The notes under the pieces were generated by a model that worked only from the letters and a program-made list of their open reading frames with translations, was not told the DNA's origin and ran no database searches. Position numbers and translations under genes: made by a program. Of a stretch of DNA of 64,000 nucleotides, positions 48,652 to 58,354 are shown one piece after another. Within the stretch, counting starts at the first letter, position 1, and each line of letters begins with the position of its first letter. This stretch comes from Mariniphaga sp041686935. Lineage in GTDB: Bacteria > Bacteroidota > Bacteroidia > Bacteroidales > Prolixibacteraceae. Where the stretch lies: contig JAWLCW010000025.1 of the NCBI GenBank assembly GCA_041686935.1, positions 1 to 64,000 on the forward strand, in the 5' to 3' direction.

Positions 48652-51600
48652 ATGAAAGTTTATTTTTTGTCCATCGTTTTGTTTTTTTCTGTAACAGAAG
48701 GTTACAGCCAGTTTCTTCAAAAAAGAGGTTTAAGTCCGGATGGCCATGTATTTGATATGGAATTGAAGGACAATATTTTGTATGTTGGTGGTTCTTTTAA
48801 GCGGGTGGGGTATTTAAGCGGCGGAACCGCCAAACTGAATGGAAATGATTTACTACCCGACCTGGATTTTCCTTACATCGACGGAGAAGTTTATTCCATT
48901 ATTCCCGACGGTTCGGGCGGTTGGTTCGTGGGTGGCGACTTCGATCGTGCCGGCAGTTTAAACCGGTCGAACCTGGTGCATATTCTTTCTACTATGGAAG
49001 TTGACCCTGATTTCCAACCGGTAGTAAACAACATGGTAACCTGCCTTGCTTTAAGCGGCAACACGCTGTATTTCGGGGGCCGGTTTACCATGGTCGGTAG
49101 TGAGCAGCGGTCGTACCTGGCTGCCTGGGATGTTTCTGCGAATACCCTGACTTCGTTTAATCCTTCGCCCAGTTCATGGGTTTACGATATTGAAGTGCAC
49201 AACAATGAGCTGATTCTGGCAGGAAGGTTCACAAGTGTTGGGGATTCGACGTTCAGAGGGCTTGCAAACATAAATCTGACGAACGGACAGGTTCAGTCGT
49301 TTCCGGCTTTGCCTTCCGGCGAAGCGAACGACCTTTTTACAGACGGAAATATGCTTTATGTTGCCGGTACATTTCCCGGAGGCGCCATGTCTGTGGATTT
49401 GCAGACAAAAACGAAAACCGGCTGGAATCCCAATATTACAGGTTCATTTTTCGGGGTAAATGTAAATGCGATTCTGAAAGTTGGCTCAACCATTTATTTT
49501 GGAGGGAGCTTCAGCCAGATTAACGGGGAAAGCCGTAAAAATTTGGGCGCCTTGGAAGAAAACGGCGCAGTGTCGGATTTTGCACCCGAGCCGGACGCGG
49601 AAGTTTTCACCCTGTTTTACCAGGATAATTATATTTATACCGGAGGTGATTTCAAAACGTTCGGCGGTCACGATTTACCCCATATTGCCCGGTTTAACCT
49701 GAATGGTGAAGTGGATGAATCGTGGCGGATTAATCCTTCCTGGGCGGTCCGGTCATTTTCCGCATCCGCAAATTATTTATTGGCAGGAGGTGAATTTGAT
49801 ATGCTGTCAGCCCAACAGCGAAACAGTGTTTTCGCCATGGATGTAAATACAGGTCAGTTGCTGGACTGGAATCCACAAGGGAATTTTCTGACCATAAATG
49901 ACCTTAAAGTGGATGAACTGCGGGACGTGGTTTACCTTTGCGGCTGGGATTCTCAGACATCGCAACACTTTAAAGCTTTTAACGGAACTACCGGCGAACC
50001 GCTCGAAGGATGGGAGTGGGTATTTGACGGTGCTGTTTATGCCATCGACCAGAACAACGAAACCGGGGATATTTATATCGGCGGGGCGTTTTCTAAGGTT
50101 AACGGGGAAAACAGAAACAGGATGGCAGCTATCGATCAGGATGCCAGTTTACTTCCGTTTAGTGTTTCGCCAAACCATGAAGTGCGAAAAATTGTGGTTT
50201 CCGAAGAACACGATCTGGTTTATTTTGCCGGGAATTTTGATCAAGTTAACAATACGGAACGGTTAAAAACGGCAGCGGTTGATTTTAGCGGTCAGCTTTC
50301 CGCCTGGAATCCTGAACTTTCAAGGCTGGCTTTGAGCGCTATTTACTTGAGCGAGATTTTGCCCATGACCGACAAAGTATTTTTATCCGGTAATTTTGAA
50401 TCAATCCGTGGTGAAGTCAGAGAACGTATTGGGGCCGTTGACCCGCTCACCGGCGATGTGCTCGACTGGAATGCCAATGCTTTTCCTGTTAGTCCACTGC
50501 AAGGTTCCATCGATCATATAAAACCTTTTAACAACGCTCTTTTGGTAAAAGGAACCCGGATTCCTGAAATCGGAGGACAGGCCTTTACCAGTCTGGCGGT
50601 GTTGGGAACACAATCGGCCCAGGTTTTGGATATGATTCCCTATTTTGGCATTGGCGACGGACAGCCGGTTCATGCGATGGAAATCCTGGATTCGGCCATC
50701 TTTCTGGGCGGCTCGTTTGAACTGCTCGAAGAAAGATACCATCCCTTTTTTGCTGCTTATATATTTTCATCTGACAACCAGCCTGTTGCAGGTGGTAAAA
50801 TCGATAAATATTCACCAAAAGAAGGAGGGAACACCGGCGACGTAACCATTGAAATTTTTGGTTCTGGTTTAAAAGAAGGATCAGAAATTTTATTGCGAAA
50901 AGACGGAATGCAGGATATTGCAGCGGCGCCAAATTCTACCTTTAATTACAACGAAGTCAGGTTGAGCGCTACGTTCAATTTGCTTGGCGCTGAAACCGGG
51001 TTCCGTGACATTGTGCTCAACATTCCGAACGATACGGTTATTGTTTTAACCAATGCGTTTGAAATTAAAGTGGGAATGGGACCGAATCCCTGGGCGGAAC
51101 TGGTTACGCCCTATTTTGTCACCGCCGGGGCCGAAGAATTTTTTTACCTGAGTTACGGCAACAGTGGAGACACCGATGCACACGGCATTCCGCTTTGGGT
51201 CTCCTTTTCACCGAATATCGAAGTGCTGGATACCGGTTTCGACATCATTCGTACAATGGAACCCTCCAGCCTTCATTACGACAGCATTCCGCAGTTTGTT
51301 TTGATAGATTCTCTTTTGGGCCAGCCTTACGAAGCAAAAATTTACAGTTATATCATCCCTAAAATTCCCGCCGGCTCCAGTTTTATGGTTGCCTTTAAAA
51401 TTAAAGGAACCGAAGAAGGGGATTTTTACTCGAGAGCCTGGGTGGACAGGCCGATGTTTGGCTCGCCGCTTAAATATTATGCCGGCGAATGTTTCGATGC
51501 CATTTTTCTGAATGTAATAGGTTTTGTGCCTTTTGGCAGTTGTGTTGCAGGTGTATTGGATGCAGTTATTTCACCATTTACCGATTATGCCTGGGATCCG

Positions 51601-52935
51601 GAATTTGGTTCGGCCTCCTGGACGGTTAGTTATCTCGAAGTTTTGGTGTCGGCAGCGCTTTCATGCGGAGGAGATGTTGTTACCGGAGGTGTTGCCGGAA
51701 TAATTAAACATGCGCTGGAAGCCCTGCTGAATGCACATGCTATTTACGAAATGATACAGGTTTGCACGAAACCGGAGGATAAAGCCGATAACAGAGGGGA
51801 GTTTGTCGCGTCCTGCGACCCAAACGATAAAAGCGGTCCGGTTGGACAGGGTGCCGAAGGCTGGCTGAATACAAACAAAACATTTCCGTATATGATTCGG
51901 TTTGAAAACAAACCCGAAGCCACGGCTCCGGCCAAACAGGTTACAATCAAAGATACGCTGGATTTAATGGTTTTTGACCTTTCAACACTACAGCTAAAAG
52001 GATTTACCATAGCCGACAGCATTTACAACATTCAATCAGCCAGCGCAAATTACAACACGATAGCAGATCTCCGGCCCAGACTGCCTTATCTGGTGGAGCT
52101 CAATGTTTCTGCCGATTCAGTGAGCGGGCAGTTAACCTGGGAGTTTGTTACCCTCAATCCTGAAAATATGCAACCGGTAACCGGCGCGATGGAAGGTTTT
52201 CTGCCACCCGACACCGACAGCATCAGCGGCAGGGGTTCGGTGTTTTATGATATTGAGGTATTTCAAAACCTGGAACCGGGAACCGAAATCAGAAACCAGG
52301 CAGCAATTTATTTTGATTTTAATGAACCGATCATCACGAATGAATGGCTGCTGAAAGCGGATAATGATTTGCCGGTAAGCCAGGTAAATCAACTGGCCGA
52401 CACTGTTTTTACCAGTGAGTTTATGGTGCATTGGAGCGGCAGCGATGCAACTTCAGGAATCAAACACTATGATGTGGTTTACAGGGAAAACGGAGGAAAC
52501 TGGTATTTTGCCGGCACACAGGTAAAAGACACCTTTTTGTTGTTTCAGGGCAATTACGGCTCGTACTATGAATTTTATACCATCGCTTATGATAATGCGT
52601 TGAACGAAGAATTTGCACCGGTTGACCCTGATGCGCACACATTTGTTAAACAGATAAATACGGGAGTTTCAGACCATTCGGCACTAAATGACTTGGCCGT
52701 TCGGGTTCGGCCAAACCCGGTTGAGCATTTCCTGCATATCGATGTAAGCGGTAATTTGGCTTCTCTTTCGGTCTGGCTCACCGACATGACCGGAATTCCC
52801 GTGTTGCGCCAAAATTTCCGGAACGTTTCCGCACAAACCATTACGCTCGATTTGCACTCACTTCCATCGGGAGTTTATATTTTGAATTACAGTGCGGAAG
52901 GGAAAACCGGGAACAGAAAAATCGTGAAATTTTGA
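48652..52935 (+). CDS. Giant secreted protein with VGGxF propeller-like repeats and T9SS C-terminal domain
   Basis: The 1427-residue protein has a signal peptide (residues 1-20, ending GYSQ). About 14 repeats follow, centred on (V/F/Y)(G/A)GxF(x)xxG (residues 35-715; for example LYVGGSFKRVG, IYFGGSFSQING, IYIGGAFSKVNG), probably a beta-propeller or delta-60-like fold. An IPT/TIG-like segment lies at about 717-800. An odd hydrophobic stretch follows (about 947-1040, FGSCVAGVLDAVI to LLNAHAIYEMIQVC), then a DUF7619-like domain starting CDPNDKSGPVGQG (about 1054), a fibronectin-like domain (about 1235-1330), and a type A T9SS sorting domain (about 1349-1427). It should be exported and attached to the cell surface. 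Substrate or partner is unknown. Confidence 0.88.
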   Translation: MKVYFLSIVLFFSVTEGYSQFLQKRGLSPDGHVFDMELKDNILYVGGSFKRVGYLSGGTAKLNGNDLLPDLDFPYIDGEVYSIIPDGSGGWFVGGDFDRAGSLNRSNLVHILSTMEVDPDFQPVVNNMVTCLALSGNTLYFGGRFTMVGSEQRSYLAAWDVSANTLTSFNPSPSSWVYDIEVHNNELILAGRFTSVGDSTFRGLANINLTNGQVQSFPALPSGEANDLFTDGNMLYVAGTFPGGAMSVDLQTKTKTGWNPNITGSFFGVNVNAILKVGSTIYFGGSFSQINGESRKNLGALEENGAVSDFAPEPDAEVFTLFYQDNYIYTGGDFKTFGGHDLPHIARFNLNGEVDESWRINPSWAVRSFSASANYLLAGGEFDMLSAQQRNSVFAMDVNTGQLLDWNPQGNFLTINDLKVDELRDVVYLCGWDSQTSQHFKAFNGTTGEPLEGWEWVFDGAVYAIDQNNETGDIYIGGAFSKVNGENRNRMAAIDQDASLLPFSVSPNHEVRKIVVSEEHDLVYFAGNFDQVNNTERLKTAAVDFSGQLSAWNPELSRLALSAIYLSEILPMTDKVFLSGNFESIRGEVRERIGAVDPLTGDVLDWNANAFPVSPLQGSIDHIKPFNNALLVKGTRIPEIGGQAFTSLAVLGTQSAQVLDMIPYFGIGDGQPVHAMEILDSAIFLGGSFELLEERYHPFFAAYIFSSDNQPVAGGKIDKYSPKEGGNTGDVTIEIFGSGLKEGSEILLRKDGMQDIAAAPNSTFNYNEVRLSATFNLLGAETGFRDIVLNIPNDTVIVLTNAFEIKVGMGPNPWAELVTPYFVTAGAEEFFYLSYGNSGDTDAHGIPLWVSFSPNIEVLDTGFDIIRTMEPSSLHYDSIPQFVLIDSLLGQPYEAKIYSYIIPKIPAGSSFMVAFKIKGTEEGDFYSRAWVDRPMFGSPLKYYAGECFDAIFLNVIGFVPFGSCVAGVLDAVISPFTDYAWDPEFGSASWTVSYLEVLVSAALSCGGDVVTGGVAGIIKHALEALLNAHAIYEMIQVCTKPEDKADNRGEFVASCDPNDKSGPVGQGAEGWLNTNKTFPYMIRFENKPEATAPAKQVTIKDTLDLMVFDLSTLQLKGFTIADSIYNIQSASANYNTIADLRPRLPYLVELNVSADSVSGQLTWEFVTLNPENMQPVTGAMEGFLPPDTDSISGRGSVFYDIEVFQNLEPGTEIRNQAAIYFDFNEPIITNEWLLKADNDLPVSQVNQLADTVFTSEFMVHWSGSDATSGIKHYDVVYRENGGNWYFAGTQVKDTFLLFQGNYGSYYEFYTIAYDNALNEEFAPVDPDAHTFVKQINTGVSDHSALNDLAVRVRPNPVEHFLHIDVSGNLASLSVWLTDMTGIPVLRQNFRNVSAQTITLDLHSLPSGVYILNYSAEGKTGNRKIVKF

Positions 52936-53264
52936 AGGTATTTTGACTGATTGTGAAACTAAAAATCTTATGTGGATTACATTTTGTTTCCTTTCGTTCA
53001 TGGAGAAAAAACCCGGGAACTTTCCTGAAGCAAACTGCCTGTATCAGAGAAAATGCAATTCAGCAAACTTTTTACCCTCGTTGTACAATTTCAGTTACAT
53101 GAATTAGCCCGCAATTATAATGAACTAAAAAAGATGAACGCTGTTTGGGTGCAATAACTTTTTCATCACGTAATTCCGGTTTATGGATAACATATTTGAA
53201 CCAAATATCCCGGTTGCAAAAGCACCCGGGATATGATTAAAAATTTTAGAGAAAATGGTCTCTG
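52936..53264. other. 329-bp convergent intergenic region
   Basis: The region lies between the ends of the T9SS gene and the haloperoxidase gene. It holds one good hairpin at 53207-53232 and no convincing gene. A 45-codon plus-strand frame starting near 52971 has no supporting feature. Confidence 0.55.
53207..53232 (-). terminator. Hairpin after the haloperoxidase gene, possible terminator
   Basis: ATCCCGG and CCGGGAT, with inner TGC and GCA pairs across one mismatch and an AAAA loop, form a strong 10-bp stem about 33 bp past the haloperoxidase stop. The downstream minus-strand bases (ATTTGGTT) are only weakly T-rich. Confidence 0.45.
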
Positions 53265-54536
53265 TCATTTCAGAGGTTTAAGGTAGTTGTCCACCATCCA
53301 TTGGCCGATTTTGTTTCCCATTTCCTGACCAGCGTCGCAGGCAAACCGGAAGTGAATACCGGCTGTAACCCTTGAATCCGCATTTTCATCTGCCGCCTGC
53401 ATAACGTTGGTAAAACTTCTTGCTCCGCTATTGGGCAAAGCAGTGGGTGAACTCATTGAAAAAGACGTGTTGGTGCCCAGTATTTTTGTCATCACCGTTG
53501 CTGCTGCATTTCCCAAAGCACTGTGTGTGGATGGATAATCCTGCACCGGTGGAGTTGGCATAAGCGGCTCCCATTGCAGATCTTCCTCAGTTTGGTCATT
53601 GTAATCGATACCCGCCTGACGGATGGCAGTATATGGGCGCCATAAATTATAATGGAATTTAGAATCCCAGCCGGCAATATAAGCATCAGCCATTGCCATA
53701 TCCACAAGCGCGAATAACCGGGCTGTTTCATGCAAACCCAACTTTTTGGCGGAGGCAATGGTTCGTGCTACACGGTTCCAGCCCGCTTCGGAAAATTCGT
53801 ACCAGAAATGGCTGTAGGCAGTTTTTTCTTCCGTTCGGGAATTGCTTTCCAGTTTTCCTGCTTCTTTCACTTCATTAAAGGCTTCAGCATATTCAATGCT
53901 TTGAATTGAAGGATGCTGGATGGAACGGAACTGATCCTTCTGTTGTAAACCAAACGGTTTTAGATCTACCCAATAAGGAGCAAACAGAATGTCAAACGGC
54001 GGCACAGCCTGATAATTGCCCGGTCCGGCAGACGGCGGCACCGGACTCATTGGATCTCCCACCGAACCATCGTTTGTACGGGCATTAATAATAACCTGCC
54101 CTGCTTCTTTACCTAAACCGATTCCTCTGTTTTTGGCATCGCCATCGGGGATTGCAGACAGTGTTTTCTGCAAAGCCGAATCGAGAAACTGCACTTTTCC
54201 CGGGATTTCATGCACCAATACAATATGGGCAGCACTTGCTGCCGCTGCAATTGGATTCGCACCGGCGTCTTTACCCTGAAAAGCGTAAGTGGAATAAACC
54301 GGAATAATGGCATTTAATGCATCGTGCATCGCAATATGCGTCATTGCATTAATTCTCGATGCCATCAATGAATGGAGATAAGCTTCTCCACCAAAAGCAT
54401 GGTACGCCACTTCATTCCATTCCAAAATCACCTTGTTAGAAAGGTTTTTACTGTCAGAATCGATGTATTGTTCATTTGTACAGGATTCTGAGATCAAGCA
54501 TGTAATTACTCCAAGCATAAAAATAATCTTTTTCAT
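53265..54536 (-). CDS. Vanadium-dependent haloperoxidase/PAP2-family lipoprotein
   Basis: The 423-residue protein has a signal peptide with a lipobox-like LISESC (about residue 19). It has the three-part phosphatase/haloperoxidase active site: KFHYNLWRPYTAIR (KX6RP-like, about 290-303), PSTHS (about 333-337, equal to PSGH) and SRVTAGIHFRF (SRX5H-like, about 386-396). Secreted homologues either oxidise halides with vanadate and hydrogen peroxide or act as phosphatases; sequence alone does not decide. It follows the TPR regulator gene on the same strand after 74 bp that hold two small hairpins. Confidence 0.88.
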   Translation of the reverse strand: MKKIIFMLGVITCLISESCTNEQYIDSDSKNLSNKVILEWNEVAYHAFGGEAYLHSLMASRINAMTHIAMHDALNAIIPVYSTYAFQGKDAGANPIAAAASAAHIVLVHEIPGKVQFLDSALQKTLSAIPDGDAKNRGIGLGKEAGQVIINARTNDGSVGDPMSPVPPSAGPGNYQAVPPFDILFAPYWVDLKPFGLQQKDQFRSIQHPSIQSIEYAEAFNEVKEAGKLESNSRTEEKTAYSHFWYEFSEAGWNRVARTIASAKKLGLHETARLFALVDMAMADAYIAGWDSKFHYNLWRPYTAIRQAGIDYNDQTEEDLQWEPLMPTPPVQDYPSTHSALGNAAATVMTKILGTNTSFSMSSPTALPNSGARSFTNVMQAADENADSRVTAGIHFRFACDAGQEMGNKIGQWMVDNYLKPLK

Positions 54537-54574
54537 AATGTTTTAATTTTAAATTTAAATACACCTGAAATAGC

Positions 54575-54614
54575 GTAAGTTTATCGCTTACAATGTAAGT
54601 TTCGGCAGACTTAC
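54575..54614. repeat. Two small hairpins built from GTAAG/CTTAC
   Basis: GTAAG (54575-54579) pairs with CTTAC (54587-54591), and GTAAGT (54595-54600) pairs with ACTTAC (54609-54614). The two left arms also form a 20-bp-spaced direct repeat. No T tract follows on the minus strand, so a terminator is unlikely. They lie between the TPR regulator stop and the haloperoxidase start. Confidence 0.45.
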
Positions 54615-56392
54615 GAAGTAATCCAGATAATTTCCCTGTCGGGTTTATAGGAACAGAGCGTTCCGGTTTTTATGGAGTTGGAAAGGTGTGCGCCTAAAAG
54701 GGGGTGGTAGTGTTCAATTCGTGCTATGGCTTTTCGCATGCGCCAGGTTACTGCTGATCTTGCTTTTTCAACCGGTCCTCCGATCTCCCTGGTTTTCCCC
54801 TTCAGGTTCAGGGATTTTGATAAATACTCAATCAGTTGATCGTATTCTTCCTGTAACTTTTCAAGCCGATCGAAATCGCTGTATTGTTCAGCTTCTTCAA
54901 TTTCGCTTTGCAGTTCAAGTATTTTATTCTGATACTGCATACGGGCTTTTTCATCGATGAGTTTTTCTCCTGTACTTTGCAGGTTACTACCCATCAGTTC
55001 GGCACAATGAAAAAGCTGACGGGGTTGTTCAAGCAATTTCCGGATGTCATAAAAGCCTTTTAATTCAGGCGCCTGCGAGCTGTATCCGTCAAAGGAAAAT
55101 TTCCAGGTTGCTACCTCTTTCATGAATAAATAGTCATGTACGCCCTCTTTTTTCTCCACTTCTTCCTGCACAGGATATTTTTTAAAACTTCCTTTGCTGA
55201 TGAATTGCAGAAATTCTTCCAGATGGGTTTTGTAACGGTGAGGATTTAATTTTAAAATCCATTCTATTGTTTCCTGTTCGGTAAAATCCTTGCCTTTACT
55301 GATTAACCTCTTGTAAATATCAAGAAATTGATTCCAAAAGTACTGCATTTTATCGAATTGTCTCAAATGATAAAAGACAGCCGCACAGAAAGCATCCGTA
55401 TCAAGTATCATTGCTTTCCCGGTTTGGTTGTGTTCAATAAATGATGCAGCCTTTTCGTATTCTCCCAATTCAAAATAAATAAACCCGCCAATACGGAGGT
55501 GGTTAACTGCATAATACGGATATAGTTGCAAGCCTCTTTCATACAACTCCAGCGCTTCCTTCTCCAATCCCACATAAACCAAATAAAGCGCAATAGGGAA
55601 GAGGGTGTCCGGGTCATTGGAATTCAGCATCAGGGATCTTTTAAAATAGTATTCTGCTGTATTGTACGATCCTTCATATAAAAAAATTCTACCCAGCACC
55701 ATAGCGATTACATGGTTCTGATCGTCCAGTTCAATAGCTTTTTGCGCCCACTCATAAGCTCCCGATTTGCTTATGTGCCAGCGGTCCCAAAGCTGGCAGG
55801 TCCATTCATTGAAATAGGATAACGACATGCCAGTATAGGCCAAAGCATAATCTGGTTGTATCTGCAACGATTGCTCAAAATGTTCGCGGGCTTTTAAATC
55901 CGCTTCCACTGAAGCTTTTTGCAATTCTTCCATTCCGTAAAGCCAGTGTTCATATGCACTGAATGCAACTTTTGGTCGTTGCCTGATTTTTGACAACAGG
56001 TTCAGGTCGATTTGCTTTTGCAATGCTGCAACCATACTAATAAGCAGGTTGTCCTGAATTTCCCCCAAATCGGTAAGATTGCCATCTAACCTGTTTCCCC
56101 ATATCAGGTGGCCATTTTCATTATCAAAAAGTTGCACATTGATTCGTACGGTTTCTTTCTCTGAGCGGAATGTCCCTTGCACATAATAGCGATTTTTAAA
56201 TTTATCTGTTATTTGTTGAAAATCAACGGACGTTTTATAATCAGGATATTTAATTACCCTTAGCTGGCGGAAACGGGAAAGTTCGATAACAAGGTCCTCG
56301 CTGAAGGAGCGACAGAAAATGTCAAGTTCTTTTTCCATCGAAAGGTTTTCAAACGGATAGACAATCAGCGTGATATAGTAACTATTTTGCAT
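54611..56392 (-). CDS. TPR protein with TolB/FlgO-like N-terminal domain
   Basis: The 593-residue soluble protein begins with a segment similar to the TolB-like/FlgO domain often fused to adenylate cyclases and CadC-type regulators (ITLIVYPFENLSMEKELDIF, then LVIELSRFRQLRVI and YYVQGTFR, residues 6-110). TPR-like repeats cover about 150-330 (ALAYTGMSLSYF, AEYYFKRSLMLNSNDPDT). The C-terminal part has a coiled coil and a conserved motif RKAIARIEHYHPLLGAHLSN, GTLCSYKPD. That motif recurs in signalling TPR proteins. No DNA-binding or cyclase domain is present, so it may act through partners. It has no signal peptide. The neighbour is a haloperoxidase gene. Confidence 0.8.
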   Translation of the reverse strand: MQNSYYITLIVYPFENLSMEKELDIFCRSFSEDLVIELSRFRQLRVIKYPDYKTSVDFQQITDKFKNRYYVQGTFRSEKETVRINVQLFDNENGHLIWGNRLDGNLTDLGEIQDNLLISMVAALQKQIDLNLLSKIRQRPKVAFSAYEHWLYGMEELQKASVEADLKAREHFEQSLQIQPDYALAYTGMSLSYFNEWTCQLWDRWHISKSGAYEWAQKAIELDDQNHVIAMVLGRIFLYEGSYNTAEYYFKRSLMLNSNDPDTLFPIALYLVYVGLEKEALELYERGLQLYPYYAVNHLRIGGFIYFELGEYEKAASFIEHNQTGKAMILDTDAFCAAVFYHLRQFDKMQYFWNQFLDIYKRLISKGKDFTEQETIEWILKLNPHRYKTHLEEFLQFISKGSFKKYPVQEEVEKKEGVHDYLFMKEVATWKFSFDGYSSQAPELKGFYDIRKLLEQPRQLFHCAELMGSNLQSTGEKLIDEKARMQYQNKILELQSEIEEAEQYSDFDRLEKLQEEYDQLIEYLSKSLNLKGKTREIGGPVEKARSAVTWRMRKAIARIEHYHPLLGAHLSNSIKTGTLCSYKPDREIIWITS

Positions 56393-56548
56393 AAAAAAAT
56401 AAACATCGCCAAAACAAAATTACAAAATGTATTAACATTAGTCAATCACCTTTTGTATTGCAGAATGTGAACCATTCAAAACCAAAAGTGACCTGGGTAC
56501 CGTTATGTATATGTGCATGGCAGTGTACCTGTTGCAGAAATACACAAT

Positions 56549-57106
56549 TTAGATTTTGTCAAGAATTTTATCAACTATTCCATATTTTACAGACTCGTTG
56601 GCAGACATCCAGTAGTCGCGATTAAAGTCTTTCATTATTTGCTCTACCTTTTTTCCACAATTTTTTGCTAAAATTTCCGCACCAAGTTTTTTGGTTTTTA
56701 GTATTTCGTTCATTTGAATTTCAATGTCTGAGGCATGTCCTCCGGCACCTCCACTTGGTTGATGGATCATAACTTTTGCGTGAGGCAGAATAAATCTTCG
56801 CCCTTTTTCACCGGCAGATAATAAAATTGAACCCATTGATGCTGCCAATCCCGAACAAACTGTAGAAACAGGACTTGATATGCTTTTCATAGCGTCTAAT
56901 ATGGCAAATCCGGAAGTTACAATCCCTCCGGGACTATTGATTATCAACTGTATTTCATTGCCCGGTTGAGTTAGTTCCAAATACAAAATCCTGTCTATGA
57001 CGTGTTTGGCAGATTTGTCATCAACCTGACCCCATAAAAATACTTTTCTTTCGTTTAAAATTTTTGAGTCGATGATGTCCTGCAGTTTGTTGAATTTATT
57101 TTCCAT
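56549..57106 (-). CDS. clpP: ClpP-family serine protease paralogue
   Basis: The 185-residue protein has the full ClpP triad: S90 in GLAASMGS, H115 in VMIHQPSGGAGG, D164 in DFNRDYWMSA. It has the INSPGG oxyanion strand at about residues 56-61. ClpP forms a tetradecameric chamber fed by ClpX or ClpA. No Clp ATPase gene is adjacent, unlike typical clpPX loci, and the N-terminal propeptide is short. This suggests a second ClpP (ClpP2-like) that may pair with another ClpP. It stands alone between the TPR gene and a long gap. Confidence 0.92.
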   Translation of the reverse strand: MENKFNKLQDIIDSKILNERKVFLWGQVDDKSAKHVIDRILYLELTQPGNEIQLIINSPGGIVTSGFAILDAMKSISSPVSTVCSGLAASMGSILLSAGEKGRRFILPHAKVMIHQPSGGAGGHASDIEIQMNEILKTKKLGAEILAKNCGKKVEQIMKDFNRDYWMSANESVKYGIVDKILDKI

Positions 57107-57680
57107 TTTTCGATATAATTAAGTGTCCTTTATTTGCCCTTTTATAATTTGTATTGCCGCATGAACTGAAATTCAACAGAAATTACTCTTGTACTTTAAT
57201 CCCTGTCCGATGTCAGCGTTTTGTAAAATTACTGATATTGGTTGTTCATTTCAAATAAAAATTACAATCCATTAAGTTTTTAAAAAACGACTATTAACAG
57301 AATCTGGTTCAACTTAATAGCCCTATTTTTTTTTAAAAAACAGATAAATAAACCAACCTTTTTATTCACAACCTGTTGGAAATTATCGCGTTTTATTCGT
57401 TGCCGACACCCATTTCTATTTCAAACAACAATAATACCCGAGCTTTGGTTTTTCAGAAATTCGGGCTCGGTAATTTTTTGAGAAACGGTTTGTTTTACAG
57501 CTTTTTCCGTGATTAAAAACGGTGTAAAATGAGTTTTTTATTGATGGAATCAGCATTTGAAGTATTTATGCTGCCATAAAAATGTTTGTTCGTTAATTCA
57601 CCGGTAAAATCATTCATTTCACAGAAAACTTTCAGCGTGTTTTAAGTTTTCATTTATATTTGCCCTCCAAATTGATAATA
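57107..57680. other. 574-bp region without a protein gene
   Basis: No convincing gene is seen. An orphan terminator-like hairpin lies at 57435-57479 on the plus strand: TACCCGAGC with GCTCGGTA (one bulge), then TTTTTT. Nothing is encoded upstream of it on that strand, so it might end a small RNA. The tetR promoter lies at the right end. Confidence 0.4.
57655..57662 (+). promoter_or_regulatory. Candidate -7 box for tetR
   Basis: TATATTTG fits TAnnTTTG and lies 18 bp before ATG 57681. A TTTG -33 box is not clear. Confidence 0.4.
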
Positions 57681-58280
57681 ATGGAAGTACGCGAACGAAT
57701 TATTGAAGAAGCAACACAGCAGTTTTTCAGATACGGAATTCGGAATGTAACCATGGATAATATTGCTGCTTCTCTTGGAATGTCAAAGCGAACGGTTTAC
57801 GAGAATTTCAAAGACAAAACCGAACTGGTACAGACCTGCATGAAGGAATTGGCGAAACATCACGAAGAGCGAAACCAAAAGATAATTTCCGGTTCGGGCA
57901 ATGTTATTGAAACCATTTTTGCATTTATGCAGGAGGGAATAAAAACCATGAACTTTATTAATCCGGTGTTTTTTCTCGATTTAAAAAAGTTTTACCCAAA
58001 AGTCTGGAGTTCCGTCCACGAGGAAAATATCAGAACAGCTCAAAACTTAACGCACAAACTGCTTCGTAAGGGACTGAACGAGGGAGTTTTTCGAAAAGAC
58101 ATCAATATTCCAATAGTTTCGAAGTTGTTTCATGAACAGATGAATCTGATTTCTGACGAGTCGGTCTTCCCAAAAGAGGAATACAACCATGTAGAGGTTT
58201 TCAAAAACCTGATCATCAATTTTATGCGTGGCATTTCAACCACAAAGGGAATTGAAATTACAGATAAAATGCTGGATTAG
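57681..58280 (+). CDS. TetR-family transcriptional regulator
   Basis: The 199-residue protein has an N-terminal TetR helix-turn-helix (about 5-50: RERIIEEATQQFFRYGIRNV, TMDNIAASLGMSKRTVYENF) and a helical ligand-binding region. The start at ATG 57681 gives the usual short lead; a TTG 21 bp upstream is the alternative. It sits immediately before an RND efflux operon on the same strand (75 bp to tolC) and is the natural local regulator of that pump. Confidence 0.92.
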   Translation: MEVRERIIEEATQQFFRYGIRNVTMDNIAASLGMSKRTVYENFKDKTELVQTCMKELAKHHEERNQKIISGSGNVIETIFAFMQEGIKTMNFINPVFFLDLKKFYPKVWSSVHEENIRTAQNLTHKLLRKGLNEGVFRKDINIPIVSKLFHEQMNLISDESVFPKEEYNHVEVFKNLIINFMRGISTTKGIEITDKMLD

Positions 58281-58354
58281 CAGTATGATAAGAAAACTTA
58301 AAAAATTATTCAGGTTTCTAAAGTTTAATGCAATAAACAGAAAAGCGAAATACT

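Noticed and set aside
48740..50760. Regularly spaced repeated words in the T9SS gene considered as a CRISPR-like or DNA repeat array
   Set aside because: The repetition is at protein level (VGGxF motifs) with diverged DNA; there are no identical repeats with spacers.
52971..53108. A 45-codon plus-strand frame after the T9SS gene
   Set aside because: No promoter, no recognisable feature, and it lies after the end of the cargo gene.
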